Positions 25,597 through 34,336 of a stretch of 64,000 bases of DNA are shown here, in pieces. Location of the stretch: NCBI GenBank assembly GCA_003574685.1, contig QOCQ01000017.1, positions 62,001 through 126,000 on the forward strand, given 5' to 3'. Positions within the stretch are counted from its first letter, which is position 1, and each line of letters starts with the position of its first letter. Both the position numbers and the translations under genes were made by a program. The notes under the pieces were generated by a model. That model made no database searches, was not told the DNA's origin, and was given only the letters and a program-made list of their open reading frames with translations. Source of the stretch: Rhodospirillaceae bacterium SYSU D60007 (GTDB taxonomy: Bacteria > Pseudomonadota > Alphaproteobacteria > Reyranellales > Reyranellaceae).

Positions 25597-26451
25597 GTGA
25601 ACGTTTTGCTGAGCAAGGTCGCGTTCCGAGCCGCAACATCTCTGCTCGCTACAGCCCTGTGCCCGCTGGCGGCCATCGCTGAAACCAGTTCGGCACCGGT
25701 GGTTACCGAACGCACGCGGGCCACGCTTGTGGTCGGCGCAGATGCCGCGGCACCGGGCGCACCGATCGCGGTCGCACTGCGCCTGCAGCTCAAGCCGGGA
25801 TGGCACACCTATTGGCGCAATCCCGGCGATTCCGGCGAACCCGCAGTGGTGACGCTGCGCGTGGGTGAACGCGAATACAAGGGTCCGGACATGTGGCCGG
25901 TCCCGGAACGCATCGACCTCGCCGGTATCGTCAGCTACGGCTACCATGGCGACGTGTTCCTGCCGACGCGCGTGGTTGCGCCGGCAGGGGTAGTGCCGGG
26001 TGCTACCCTGCCGATCGAGGCGAAGGCAACCTGGCTGGTGTGCGAAAAGGTCTGCGTGCCCGAGCACGGCCGCTTCACGGTAAGCCTGCCGATGGCGGTC
26101 GACGTTCCGGCGACGACAAGCGGCAGCCCGTTCAATCCGGAGCCGTTGCAGCCGCTGCCAGCCCAATTCTCCAAAACGGCGGGCGGCTGGAACCTGCGTG
26201 TGCCGGCCGCCAGCGCCGATGCTGGCGGCGCCATCGTTGCGGCCTATTTCTTTCCCGAGCGTGGCGATCTGATCGACCATTCCGCGCCCCAGTCTCTGGA
26301 TCGCTCCGGCAGCGGAATTGTCCTCGGCATGGATGCGGCGCCCGCGATGGCCGAGGCACCGTCGGAGCTGCGGGGCATTCTGGCCATCACGCAGCAGCGC
26401 GCCGACGGCACGCGCCAGACACGGTACTTCCGGATCGCGGCGCAACCCTGA
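25597..26451 (+). CDS. Stand-alone DsbD N-terminal (alpha-like) exported protein
   Basis: A 284-residue protein with a Sec signal (about 1-29, LLATALCPLAAIAE). The mature part is the periplasmic immunoglobulin-like domain of DsbD/ScsB: LKPGWHTYWRNPGDSGEPA, IVSYGYHGDVFLPTRV and the redox pair in WLVCEKVCVPEHG, a CxxxC. In DsbD this domain passes electrons to periplasmic partners, but here there is no membrane or thioredoxin domain on the same chain. The full DsbD gene lies 3.6 kb downstream with a similar N-domain. Start is a GTG 4 nt after GGGA; a TTG one codon earlier is possible. Likely co-transcribed with the redoxin gene, 24 nt on. Confidence 0.8.
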   Translation: MNVLLSKVAFRAATSLLATALCPLAAIAETSSAPVVTERTRATLVVGADAAAPGAPIAVALRLQLKPGWHTYWRNPGDSGEPAVVTLRVGEREYKGPDMWPVPERIDLAGIVSYGYHGDVFLPTRVVAPAGVVPGATLPIEAKATWLVCEKVCVPEHGRFTVSLPMAVDVPATTSGSPFNPEPLQPLPAQFSKTAGGWNLRVPAASADAGGAIVAAYFFPERGDLIDHSAPQSLDRSGSGIVLGMDAAPAMAEAPSELRGILAITQQRADGTRQTRYFRIAAQP

Positions 26452-26475
26452 TCGTACCAGCAGGAGACGAGTGAC

Positions 26476-27117
26476 ATGACTGGTTCCGTGCTTCTGACCC
26501 GGCGCACATCGCTGTTCGTATTGGGCGGTGCGGGTGCGCTTGCCCTGCCCGGGACTGCCATGGCCAAACCGCAGGTCGGCAGCCCGGCCCCGACCTTCAG
26601 CGGCGTGGGCAGCGACGGCAAGAGCTACAAGCTGGCCGACTACCGCGGCCGCACCGTCGTGCTGGAGTGGACGAACCACGAATGTCCGTATGTGGGCAAG
26701 CACTACCGGTCCGGCAACATGCAGGCCTTGCAGCACGATGCGGCAGCCAAGGGCTTTGTCTGGCTGAGCGTCATCTCCTCCATGCCGGACTCGCAAGGTC
26801 ATGTGGGCGCTGCGGAAGCCAACGACCTGACAAAGGCCCGCAACGCCGCGCCGGCGGCTGTCATCCTCGATCCGGACGGCGTGATCGGCCGCGCCTACGA
26901 TGCACGCGTAACGCCGCACATGTTCATCATCGATCCGCGCGGCACCCTGGTCTACATGGGTGGCATCGACAGCATCCGCTCAACCAGCCTGGGCGACGTG
27001 ACCAAGGCCACGCCTTATGTGCGCGACGCCATGCAGCAGCTTGCCGACGGAAAGCCCGTTGCGCAGCCGGTGACGCAAGCCTACGGATGCACCATCAAAT
27101 ACAAACCGACGGCCTGA
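26476..27117 (+). CDS. Tat-exported redoxin-domain protein (AhpC/TSA-like thiol oxidoreductase)
   Basis: A 213-residue thioredoxin-fold protein. The N-terminus LTRRTSLFVLGGAGALALPG carries a twin-arginine signal, cleaved after AMA (residue 30). The active region ECPYVGKHY has a single Cys70 with a Lys four residues on, a pattern of one-Cys redoxins, not CxxC; a second Cys is near the C-terminus (AYGCTIKY). cis-Pro region is VTPHMFIID. It probably reduces peroxides or disulfides in the periplasm. The neighbouring DsbD-alpha-like protein is a candidate electron donor. Confidence 0.8.
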   Translation: MTGSVLLTRRTSLFVLGGAGALALPGTAMAKPQVGSPAPTFSGVGSDGKSYKLADYRGRTVVLEWTNHECPYVGKHYRSGNMQALQHDAAAKGFVWLSVISSMPDSQGHVGAAEANDLTKARNAAPAAVILDPDGVIGRAYDARVTPHMFIIDPRGTLVYMGGIDSIRSTSLGDVTKATPYVRDAMQQLADGKPVAQPVTQAYGCTIKYKPTA

Positions 27118-27139
27118 AGCCGGCACCGCCAGGTGCGCC

Positions 27140-28216
27140 ATGCCGCATGATGGAGCGATTGGTCCGCATGCCCACGACCATCCGCATCAGTGCGGCGAGT
27201 CACACGGTCCAGCGGCGACTCGTCGGCGTCTCCTTGCCGCCGGCGCAGGGCTGCTGATGCCGTTGACGCCCGGCCCGGCGGCGGCGCAGGTCGCCGAGCG
27301 CATGGCACGTGCCGCGCTGGACTGGCTGGCGGCGCTCGATGCCAGGCAGCGGGAGGGGGCGGCCCTCGCATTCGACGGCGGCGAGCGCGAGAACTGGCAC
27401 TATGTTCCGCGCTCGCGTCGCGGCCTTGCGCTGCGTGACATGTCGCAGGCGCAACGGGTACGCGTCATGGCGCTGCTGGAAAGCGCCCTTGGTGCCACCG
27501 GTGTCGATCGCGTACAGGGCGTACGCCATCTCGAGGGCCTCCTGCGGCAGCGCGAGGGCACCTGGCGCGACCCGGACAACTATGCGCTGGCGGTGTTCGG
27601 TTCGCCCGGCGGCTGGCCATGGGGCTGGCGTTTTGAAGGCCATCACCTGTCGCTGAACGTCACGATCAGCGCGCCGGACAAGATAGCCGTCACACCGGCA
27701 TTCTGGGGCGCCAATCCCGCACGCACCGCTGATGGTCTTCGCCTGATGGGCCCTGCCGAGGATCTGGGCCGCGAGCTGATCCGCGATCTGTCCGAGACAC
27801 AGCGCCGCTCTGCGATCATCGGCAACCGCAGCCTGGGCGACATCGTGGCCGGTCCAGGACGCGAACGGGATCTGGGTGCGCCTCGCGGGGTGGCGATCGC
27901 CACCATGGAGGAGCCGGCCCGCAATCGCGCGCTCGCCATCATTGATTACTTCCTTCGGGCGCTGACGCCGGAGCTGGCGGCCCTACAGCGCCGGCGCGTC
28001 TTTGAAACCGGTGCATCAAATTTGCGCTTTGCCTGGGCAGGGCCGCTCGACGACGGGGAGCCGTACTACTTCCGTCTTCATGGTGCGGTGACGCTGGTCG
28101 AGCTGGACAACACCCAGAACGACGCCAACCACGTTCATTCGGTTTGGCGCGACCTCGCCGCGGATTTCGGCCGCGATGCGCTGGCCGACCACTACCGCCG
28201 CCAGCGCCATAGGTGA
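27140..28216 (+). CDS. DUF3500 family exported protein
   Basis: A 358-residue member of DUF3500, exported proteins of unknown biochemical role. A His-rich opening (HDGAIGPHAHDHPHQCGESH) precedes a twin-arginine-like signal TRRRLLAAGAGLL ending PAAAQ at about residue 50. Family blocks are clear: LAFDGGERENWHYVPRSRRG, FGSPGGWPWGWRFEGHHLSL, FWGANPA and, at the end, ELDNTQNDANHVHSVWRD. AGGTG 5 nt before the ATG supports the start. It is 22 nt after the redoxin gene, the third of a run of three exported proteins. Confidence 0.85.
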   Translation: MPHDGAIGPHAHDHPHQCGESHGPAATRRRLLAAGAGLLMPLTPGPAAAQVAERMARAALDWLAALDARQREGAALAFDGGERENWHYVPRSRRGLALRDMSQAQRVRVMALLESALGATGVDRVQGVRHLEGLLRQREGTWRDPDNYALAVFGSPGGWPWGWRFEGHHLSLNVTISAPDKIAVTPAFWGANPARTADGLRLMGPAEDLGRELIRDLSETQRRSAIIGNRSLGDIVAGPGRERDLGAPRGVAIATMEEPARNRALAIIDYFLRALTPELAALQRRRVFETGASNLRFAWAGPLDDGEPYYFRLHGAVTLVELDNTQNDANHVHSVWRDLAADFGRDALADHYRRQRHR

Positions 28217-28229
28217 AAGCGGAACCGCG

Positions 28230-28973
28230 TTACAGTACCCCGAGCATGCGCCCGACCAGGGGGTGCCGCACGACATCCGCCTGGGTCAGCCGCATGACGG
28301 CGATGTCGTCCTGGCTCTCAAGCCTGCGGGCGATCTCGCTGAGGCCGGAGAGCTCCGGCAGCAGGTCCGTCTGGTCGGGATCGCCCGTCAGTACCATGGT
28401 CGAGTGCCATCCCAGGCGGGTCAGCAGCATCTTGAGCTGCCCGTAGGTGCAATTCTGCGCCTCGTCGATCAATACGAAGGCGTTGTTCAGCGTTCGGCCC
28501 CGCATGAAAGCAACGGGTGCGATCTCGATGCTGCCGTCATCCAGGCAGGCGCGCAGGCGCTTGGGGCCGAGCCGGTCGTTGAGCGCATCGAACAGGGGCC
28601 GCAGGTAGGGGTCGAGCTTGTCGCGCATGTCGCCTGGCAGATAGCCGAGGCTTTCGCCTGCCTCCACCGCTGGCCGCGACAGCACGATGCGCCCGATGCG
28701 CTTGCGCTCCAGCGCCTCGACCGCGGCCGCGATGGCAAGGTAAGTCTTGCCGGTACCGGCCGGTCCCAAGGCGATAGTGAGCGGCGTCCTGTCGATGGCC
28801 TCCATCAGGAGTCGCTGATTATCGCTGCGCGGCCGGACATGGCGGATGTAGCTCTGCTCCCTCTCCTGCGCCTCGAAGGGCACGACCGTTCGGGGTGACT
28901 CGAAGAAAAGGCTATGGACCTTGCCTGTCTCCGTTGACTCGAGGCGGGCACGACGCGTGGCGCGCTTGGCCAT
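28230..28973 (-). CDS. phoH: PhoH-like ATPase
   Basis: A 247-residue P-loop ATPase of the PhoH family, linked in other bacteria to phosphate starvation and RNA metabolism. Walker A is LGPAGTGKT, Walker B is FVLIDEAQN, and the sensor segment is MVLTGDPDQTDLL. It is the short single-domain form without PIN or KH domains. GGAG 6 nt before the ATG fixes the start; a longer frame through the N-terminus lacks conservation. It is convergent with the DUF3500 gene (13 nt between ends). Unlike E. coli ybeZ it is not beside ybeY. Confidence 0.9.
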   Translation of the reverse strand: MAKRATRRARLESTETGKVHSLFFESPRTVVPFEAQEREQSYIRHVRPRSDNQRLLMEAIDRTPLTIALGPAGTGKTYLAIAAAVEALERKRIGRIVLSRPAVEAGESLGYLPGDMRDKLDPYLRPLFDALNDRLGPKRLRACLDDGSIEIAPVAFMRGRTLNNAFVLIDEAQNCTYGQLKMLLTRLGWHSTMVLTGDPDQTDLLPELSGLSEIARRLESQDDIAVMRLTQADVVRHPLVGRMLGVL

Positions 28974-29275
28974 GAACCACTCCGCTACTGGTTTGGGCTG
29001 AGGTGCGCCGGGCCGCTCCAGGCACAAGCGCCACCGCGGGCGGAGGCGTGACAGGGCGAGACCGGACGGTGGCGAAGGTTGCGGGGCCGCATCCGGACCG
29101 GGCGGCATTGTTGCCGTCGCCGGTGGAAAGGAGAGGGGCCGGAACCCGCTGGAGGATTGTCTGCCTCCTTCGCAACGCTTGGAGGCTACGCCGTCCAGGA
29201 CGGGCTGTCACCCTGTTTTGGGAGTGTGACGAAAATTTAATACAAGATATTGATCCGGCCGCCCATGAGCGCCGG
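28974..29275. other. 302-bp intergenic region between phoH and the YqgE-family gene
   Basis: No gene is seen. The segment near 29228-29256 (GAAAATTTAATACAAGATAT) is distinctly AT-rich against the GC-rich surroundings and is the best candidate for a promoter driving phoH on the minus strand. Confidence 0.4.
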
Positions 29276-29866
29276 TCAGGCCCGGCCGGAGGTCGATGAG
29301 AACATCCCCGGGTCGTTGCCCAGCTTGCCACCGATCTTGGCCAGCGAGCGGGCCCATTTGCCCTCGTAGTCGCCATCGAAGATCAGACCGTCATCGGGCG
29401 GTACCACGAACCAGCCATTGTCCTGCAATTCGCGGTCAAGCTGTCCCGGGCCCCAGCCGCTGTGACCCAGTGCCAGGATGGCCTTTTCCGGGCCGGCGCC
29501 GCGGGCCATATCCCGCAGGATTTCCAGCGAGGCGGTGAGGCCCAGCTTCTCGCCGCCAACCGTTGCCGTGTCATCGCGCTTGTAGTCGAGGCTGTGCAGC
29601 ACGAACCCGCGCTCCGGCTCGACAGGGCCACCCCAGACGGTGAATCGCAGGTCGCCTTCGGTAGGTGGATCGATGTCGAGCTGCTGGAACAGCTCCGCCG
29701 GCGTCGGCGAGGCCAGCGCCTTGTTGAGCACCAGACCCAGCGCACCATCCTCGTTGTGCAGACACATATAGATAACGGTCTGCTTGAACCGCGAATCGGG
29801 CATGGCGGGCGTCGCAACCAGTAACTGCCCGCTGATGTAGCCCGAGGAGGCTTCGGCCCTGGCCAT
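29276..29866 (-). CDS. YqgE/AlgH family protein (UPF0301)
   Basis: A 196-residue soluble protein of the YqgE/AlgH family. Blocks: GQLLVATPAMPDSRFKQTVI, NEDGALGLVLNKALASP, the VWGGPVEPERGFVLHS segment and LALGHSGWGPGQLDRELQDN, followed by the FDGDYEGKWARSLAKIG tail. Function is not established; AlgH was named for alginate regulation in Pseudomonas. The start ATG (MARAEASSGYISGQ) fits the family; the ribosome site is weak. Divergent from dsbD, with which it shares a promoter region of about 150 bp. Confidence 0.9.
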   Translation of the reverse strand: MARAEASSGYISGQLLVATPAMPDSRFKQTVIYMCLHNEDGALGLVLNKALASPTPAELFQQLDIDPPTEGDLRFTVWGGPVEPERGFVLHSLDYKRDDTATVGGEKLGLTASLEILRDMARGAGPEKAILALGHSGWGPGQLDRELQDNGWFVVPPDDGLIFDGDYEGKWARSLAKIGGKLGNDPGMFSSTSGRA

Positions 29867-30019
29867 AGAGACTTCGCTACCGCGATTGGGAGCGCAGCGC
29901 AATGGCGCTGACGACACGCGCTTGTGAAACCCTGCGACCATCCCATGGCCGTATCTACCGGCCTGCACCGGCTTTCCTTTCTCCCGTCAGGCGGGCAGAA
30001 GGGGTGCAGAGGCGAAGGG

Positions 30020-32170
30020 GTGACTTTGTTGGCACTGATGCTGCGCATAGCGTTGCGCGTAGCCCTCACGGCTATGGCGATGTCTATTTCATCGGGGTTC
30101 GCCGTTGCCGCCGGCTCCGACTGGGTGCGTACAGAGCAAACGCAGGTGCGCCTCATTTCGGCGGTCGACGGTGTCGGCGACTCGCGCAGCGTGACGCTTG
30201 GTCTCGAATTCCGCATGAAGCCGGGCTGGAAGATCTACTGGCGCTCGCCGGGCGATGCGGGCTTTCCGCCGCAGATCGACTGGGGCGGCTCGACAAATCT
30301 GGACCGCACGCAGATGCTCTGGCCCGCGCCGCACCGCTTCGAGGTGCTCGGCCTGTCGACTATCGGCTACAAGGGCGCGATCGTTCTGCCGGTACAGGCA
30401 ACGTTGACCCAGGCGGGCAAGCCCGTCTCCCTCAAGGCCAAAGTGGACTATCTGACGTGTGACGACGTCTGCATTCCCTACACCGCCACCTTTGCACTGG
30501 ATCTTCCGGACACCGCGGCCACGCCTGGCGGCGAAGCGTCGCTGATTGCCGACGCCATGTCGGCGCTGCCGCGCGCTGCCAGTGCGGTCGGCATCACCTT
30601 CGGAACACCCGCCGTCAGCGAGATCGACGCGCCAGGCGGCAGGGTCGGGGAACAGGCGGTGCTGCTGTCCGTCGAGGTCCGCTCGGAACGGCCTCTCACG
30701 AATCCCGATCTCTTCGTCGAGCACCCGAACGTCCTTGTTGCCGAACAGCCCTCCGTGCGGCTGGAAGATGGTGGCCGGCGAGCGCAGATCACCGCAGTGC
30801 TGATCGGGGACAAGCTGAAAGCCGCCGATCTGACTGCCACCGACATGACGGTGACGCTGGCCGATGATGGCGAGGCGGTCGAGGCCACGCTGCGTGCTGC
30901 GGCGGGCGCCCCGCAGCCTGCGCCGGCTCCGACGGCGGGTGGCGGGTTGTGGTCGATCCTGCTGGTCGCGGCACTGGGTGGTCTGATCCTGAACCTGATG
31001 CCGTGCGTGCTGCCGGTCCTGTCGCTCAAGGTGATCGGGGCCGTTGGCCACGGCGGATCAGTGCCGACCCGGGTCCGCGCCAGCTTTCTTGCTTCCGCCA
31101 GCGGCGTTATCGCATCGTTCGCGGTGCTGGCTGCCGTGGCCATTGGCCTCAAGCAGGCGGGGCTGGCGATCGGCTGGGGCATCCAGTTCCAGCAGCCCGC
31201 CTTTCTGGCGTTCATGCTGGTGGTGATTCTGCTGTTTGCGCTCAATCTGCTGGGCGTGTTCGAGATTCCATTGCCGGGATGGCTCGCCGAGCAGGCGGTC
31301 GCGGGCGAGGCGCGCGCCGGTCGCTCGCACCTTGCGGGCCATTTCGTGACCGGAGCCTTTGCGACCCTGATGGCGACCCCGTGCTCGGCGCCGTTTGTCG
31401 GGACCGCCTTGTCCTTCGCGCTGTCGCGCGGGGCACCGGAAATTCTCGCGGTGTTCCTCGCCATGGGCATCGGGCTCGCGGCGCCCTACCTGCTGCTGGC
31501 GGTCTTTCCGCGCTGGGCCACGCGGTTGCCGAAGCCCGGCCGCTGGATGGTCATTCTCAAGAAGTTGCTGGCACTGGCGTTGTTTGCAACGGCGTTATGG
31601 CTGTTGTCGGTTCTGATGGCGGCAGCCGGCGCGGATGCAGTCATTGCCGCTGCGATAGGCGCGGTGGTCATGTCGGGGCTGCTTCTGGCGCGGCGGCGGA
31701 TCGGTTTCGTTGCAGTGCCCGGCGCGCTGGCGGCGGGCTTGGCGGCTGTGATCCTGCCGGCGGTGCTCGCCTCCACCGCAGGCACTGCTGCAGCGTCCGT
31801 GGACGGCCGCTGGGTGCGGCTGGACACGTCCCGCGAAATTGCCGCGCAGGTACGGCAGGCTGCCGCCGGCGGCAAGGTGGTGCTGGTCGATGTCACGGCC
31901 GACTGGTGCGTCACCTGCCAGGTCAACAAGCGGCTGGTGCTGAATGCCGATACGGTCGTTCGCCGGCTCGCGGACGCCGGCGCCTTGTCGCTCAAGGTCG
32001 ACTGGACCCGCCCCAGCGACCATGTCGCGCAATACCTGGCGGCCCACGGCCGTTACGGCATTCCCTTCAACGTCGTCTACGGCCCCGGCGCGCCGCAGGG
32101 CATCGCCTTGCCCGAGCTCCTCACTGTTGATCTGGTCACCGAAGCCATCGACCGCGCCGCCGGCCGCTAG
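30020..32170 (+). CDS. dsbD: Thiol:disulfide interchange protein DsbD
   Basis: A 716-residue inner-membrane electron carrier: signal peptide (LMLRIALRVALTAMAM...), periplasmic alpha domain with redox pair CDDVC (CxxxC), a beta domain of eight helices with the paired cysteines NLMPCVLPVLSLK and MATPCSAPFVGTA, and a C-terminal thioredoxin domain with DWCVTCQVNK (CxxC). It brings electrons from cytoplasmic thioredoxin to the periplasm. The alpha-domain CxxxC is like ScsB. Start is uncertain: GTG 7 nt after AGAGG is chosen, TTG at 30026 and ATG at 30038 are alternatives. Probably reduces the exported redoxins encoded nearby. Confidence 0.92.
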   Translation: MTLLALMLRIALRVALTAMAMSISSGFAVAAGSDWVRTEQTQVRLISAVDGVGDSRSVTLGLEFRMKPGWKIYWRSPGDAGFPPQIDWGGSTNLDRTQMLWPAPHRFEVLGLSTIGYKGAIVLPVQATLTQAGKPVSLKAKVDYLTCDDVCIPYTATFALDLPDTAATPGGEASLIADAMSALPRAASAVGITFGTPAVSEIDAPGGRVGEQAVLLSVEVRSERPLTNPDLFVEHPNVLVAEQPSVRLEDGGRRAQITAVLIGDKLKAADLTATDMTVTLADDGEAVEATLRAAAGAPQPAPAPTAGGGLWSILLVAALGGLILNLMPCVLPVLSLKVIGAVGHGGSVPTRVRASFLASASGVIASFAVLAAVAIGLKQAGLAIGWGIQFQQPAFLAFMLVVILLFALNLLGVFEIPLPGWLAEQAVAGEARAGRSHLAGHFVTGAFATLMATPCSAPFVGTALSFALSRGAPEILAVFLAMGIGLAAPYLLLAVFPRWATRLPKPGRWMVILKKLLALALFATALWLLSVLMAAAGADAVIAAAIGAVVMSGLLLARRRIGFVAVPGALAAGLAAVILPAVLASTAGTAAASVDGRWVRLDTSREIAAQVRQAAAGGKVVLVDVTADWCVTCQVNKRLVLNADTVVRRLADAGALSLKVDWTRPSDHVAQYLAAHGRYGIPFNVVYGPGAPQGIALPELLTVDLVTEAIDRAAGR

Positions 32171-32276
32171 CCGGCAAGCATGGCAGGGACGCAGTGCGGC
32201 GATGGCATTGCCGCAGGCTCGAAGCTAGCCTTCCCGACGGACAACGAAAAAATCCCGCGGATGGGAGGAAGCGATC

Positions 32277-33629
32277 ATGCTCAGCCGCCAGGACAATGAG
32301 CTGCTGACCCGCACCGGCGCCGGCACGCCGATGGGTGACTATTTCCGCCGCTTCTGGCAGCCCGTGTTGCTGTCGCGCGAGTTGCCGGAACCGGACGGAC
32401 CGCCCAAGCGCGTGCAGGTCATGGGCGAGAAGCTGCTCGCGTTCCGCGACAGCAAGGGCAGGGTCGGCCTGGTGGAGCCACGCTGTCCCCATCGTGGCGC
32501 CGATCTCTATTTCGGTCGCAACGGCGAGTGCGGGCTGCGCTGCGTCTTCCATGGATGGAAATTCGACGTCGACGGCAAGTGCCTGGAGATTCCTACGCTG
32601 CCGGCCGACTCGAATTTCCGCGAGAAGGTATCGATCAAGGCGTATCCGACGCGCGAATGGGGTGAACTGATCTGGGCCTGGATGGGGCCGGCGGAGCGCA
32701 TGCCCGAGCTGCCGCATATGGAGTTCGCGCTTTTACCGGCCTCGCACCGGTACGTCAGCAAAAAGCTGCAGGAATGCAACTGGGCCCAGTCGGTCGAGGG
32801 CGGCATAGATACGGCGCACTTCTCGTTTCTGCACATGGTGATCCCGCAGGCGGCGGGGCACGCCGAGACCTTCATGAAAGGCGCCGCCATGGGAGACCAG
32901 GCGGTGAAGAACGATCGCGTGCGCTGGGTGCGCGACGATCCGATGCCGCGCTTCGAAGTCGTGCAGCATCCCGGTGGCCTGCTGATCGGCGCCGCGCGCA
33001 CGGCCGATGCCGGCCAGCTCTACTGGCGCATCACGCAGTTCCTGGTGCCCAATCATTCCTTTGCGCCCGCAGCCTTTCCGGGCGAGGTGCACTACGGCCA
33101 GACCTGGGTGCCGATCGATGACACGAGCTGCTGGATCTACACCTACTCATGGCACCCGGATCGGCCGCTTTCCGAGCAGGAGCGAGCCCAGTTCGTCGCC
33201 GGCCACGGCGTGCATTCGGCTGTCGATGAGAACTTCGTGCCGCTGCGCAACCGCGCCAACGAATACCTCATCGACCGCGCCGAGCAGCGCTACCGCAGCT
33301 ATAGCGGCATCCAGGGCGTATCGGAGCAGGATGCCTGCATTCAGGACAGCCAGGGGCTGATCCACGACCGCACCCGGGAAATCCTGGGGCCTACGGATCT
33401 GGCCATCATGCGCTTCCGGCGCCTGATGCTGGAGGGCGCCAAGGGCCTGCTGGCAGGGCGTGAACCGCCGGAAGCCGCTCGGCCCGAGGCATATACCGTG
33501 CAGTCCGGTGGCTGGGTGACTCAGGGAGACAAAAAACTGGCCGAAGTCATGGTCGAACGGTTCGGGCACCCCTCGGGCAATGTCCATGCCAGATATGCGG
33601 ACACTTCGCAGTTGCGGCGGACCGGCTGA
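32277..33629 (+). CDS. Rieske non-heme iron oxygenase, large (alpha) subunit
   Basis: A 450-residue ring-hydroxylating or demethylating oxygenase. The Rieske [2Fe-2S] ligands are [13 protein letters not shown] and CVFHGWKFD (CxH...CxxH). The mononuclear iron site follows in [16 protein letters not shown], with two His, and a later Asp not placed. The sequence resembles phthalate 4,5-dioxygenase-type enzymes. No reductase or ferredoxin gene is adjacent, so the electron donor is elsewhere. GGGAGG 8 nt before the ATG supports the start. Substrate is unknown, likely an aromatic acid or ether. Confidence 0.9.
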   Translation: MLSRQDNELLTRTGAGTPMGDYFRRFWQPVLLSRELPEPDGPPKRVQVMGEKLLAFRDSKGRVGLVEPRCPHRGADLYFGRNGECGLRCVFHGWKFDVDGKCLEIPTLPADSNFREKVSIKAYPTREWGELIWAWMGPAERMPELPHMEFALLPASHRYVSKKLQECNWAQSVEGGIDTAHFSFLHMVIPQAAGHAETFMKGAAMGDQAVKNDRVRWVRDDPMPRFEVVQHPGGLLIGAARTADAGQLYWRITQFLVPNHSFAPAAFPGEVHYGQTWVPIDDTSCWIYTYSWHPDRPLSEQERAQFVAGHGVHSAVDENFVPLRNRANEYLIDRAEQRYRSYSGIQGVSEQDACIQDSQGLIHDRTREILGPTDLAIMRFRRLMLEGAKGLLAGREPPEAARPEAYTVQSGGWVTQGDKKLAEVMVERFGHPSGNVHARYADTSQLRRTG

Positions 33630-33727
33630 CACAGCGTTGCCGGCGGGCGTGGACAAGGACGAAGCCCGTTACTAGGTTTGGTAGGCCGCCTGCCGCTGGT
33701 GCGGGCAAGCATGGAGGATCGAGCGAC

Positions 33728-34210
33728 ATGGCGAATGTGGGAGACAAGGTCCCATCCGCGACGCTGCGATACCTGGGCCCGGATGGTCCCAGGACGATCG
33801 GCACGGAGGAGTTGTTCGCGCCGGGCAAGAAGGTTGTGGCCTTCGCGCTGCCGGGCGCGTTTACGCCTACTTGAAGCGCCAAGCATGTGCCAGGTTTTCT
33901 GGCCAATCACGATGCGATCAGGGCCAAGGGAATCGATACGATCGCCTGCATTTCGGTGAATGATCCCTTTGTCATGGGCGCCTGGGCGAAGAACCAGGGG
34001 ACCGGTGACAAGGTGATGATGCTGGCCGATGGCAACTGCGAGTTCACGGAAGCGATGGGCCTGACGCTCGATGCCAGCCGCAACGGCCTGGGCAAGCGCT
34101 CGCAGCGCTATGCCATGGTCGTCGAGGACGGAACCATCAAGGCGCTCTATGTCGAGAAGCCGGGAGCCTTCGATGTGTCGTCGGCCGAGGCAGTCCTCAA
34201 GGGACTGTGA
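33728..34210 (+). CDS. Prx5-type peroxiredoxin, probable selenoprotein (Sec49 by in-frame TGA)
   Basis: A 160-residue peroxiredoxin reading ATG to the final TGA, with one internal TGA at 33872-33874. That codon aligns exactly with the peroxidatic Cys49 of the next gene: PGAFTPT-U-SAKHVP against PGAFTPTCSAKHVP. The frame after it is open for 111 codons and stays conserved; by ungapped hand alignment about 117 of 160 residues match the neighbour. A hairpin with a G-starting loop sits 15 nt past the TGA. The enzyme would reduce H2O2 or organic peroxides with a selenolate. It has an extra Cys104. GGAGG lies 10 nt before the ATG. Without Sec machinery in the genome it would be a truncated pseudogene. 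Confidence 0.8.
33889..33903 (+). promoter_or_regulatory. Candidate bacterial SECIS hairpin
   Basis: GCCAG (33889-33893) pairs fully with CTGGC (33899-33903) around a loop GTTTT. The first loop base, G, is 20 nt after the TGA. Bacterial SECIS elements are hairpins just after the UGA with a G in the first loop positions, so spacing and loop fit. Caution: the cysteine paralogue can form a similar stem here because the protein sequence (VPxFL) is shared, but its loop is CTTC. Confidence 0.6.
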
Positions 34211-34235
34211 ACGGTCCCACGCCCGGAGGCGTTGG

Positions 34236-34276
34236 AAAGCGAGGGCGGGATCATGGTGATCCCGCCTTTCGCTTTG
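34236..34276 (+). terminator. Rho-independent terminator after the Sec peroxiredoxin gene
   Basis: GGCGGGATCA (34244-34253) pairs perfectly with TGATCCCGCC (34257-34266) across a 3-nt loop, with outer AAAGCGA / TCGCTTT pairing and a T-rich tail. It separates this gene from the cysteine paralogue, so the two are not one operon. Confidence 0.75.
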
Positions 34277-34336
34277 CGCCGATCCGTGCTGAGTTGGTTG
34301 CGCAGACGATCCGGCCCCCGGACGAAGGAGAGAGCC

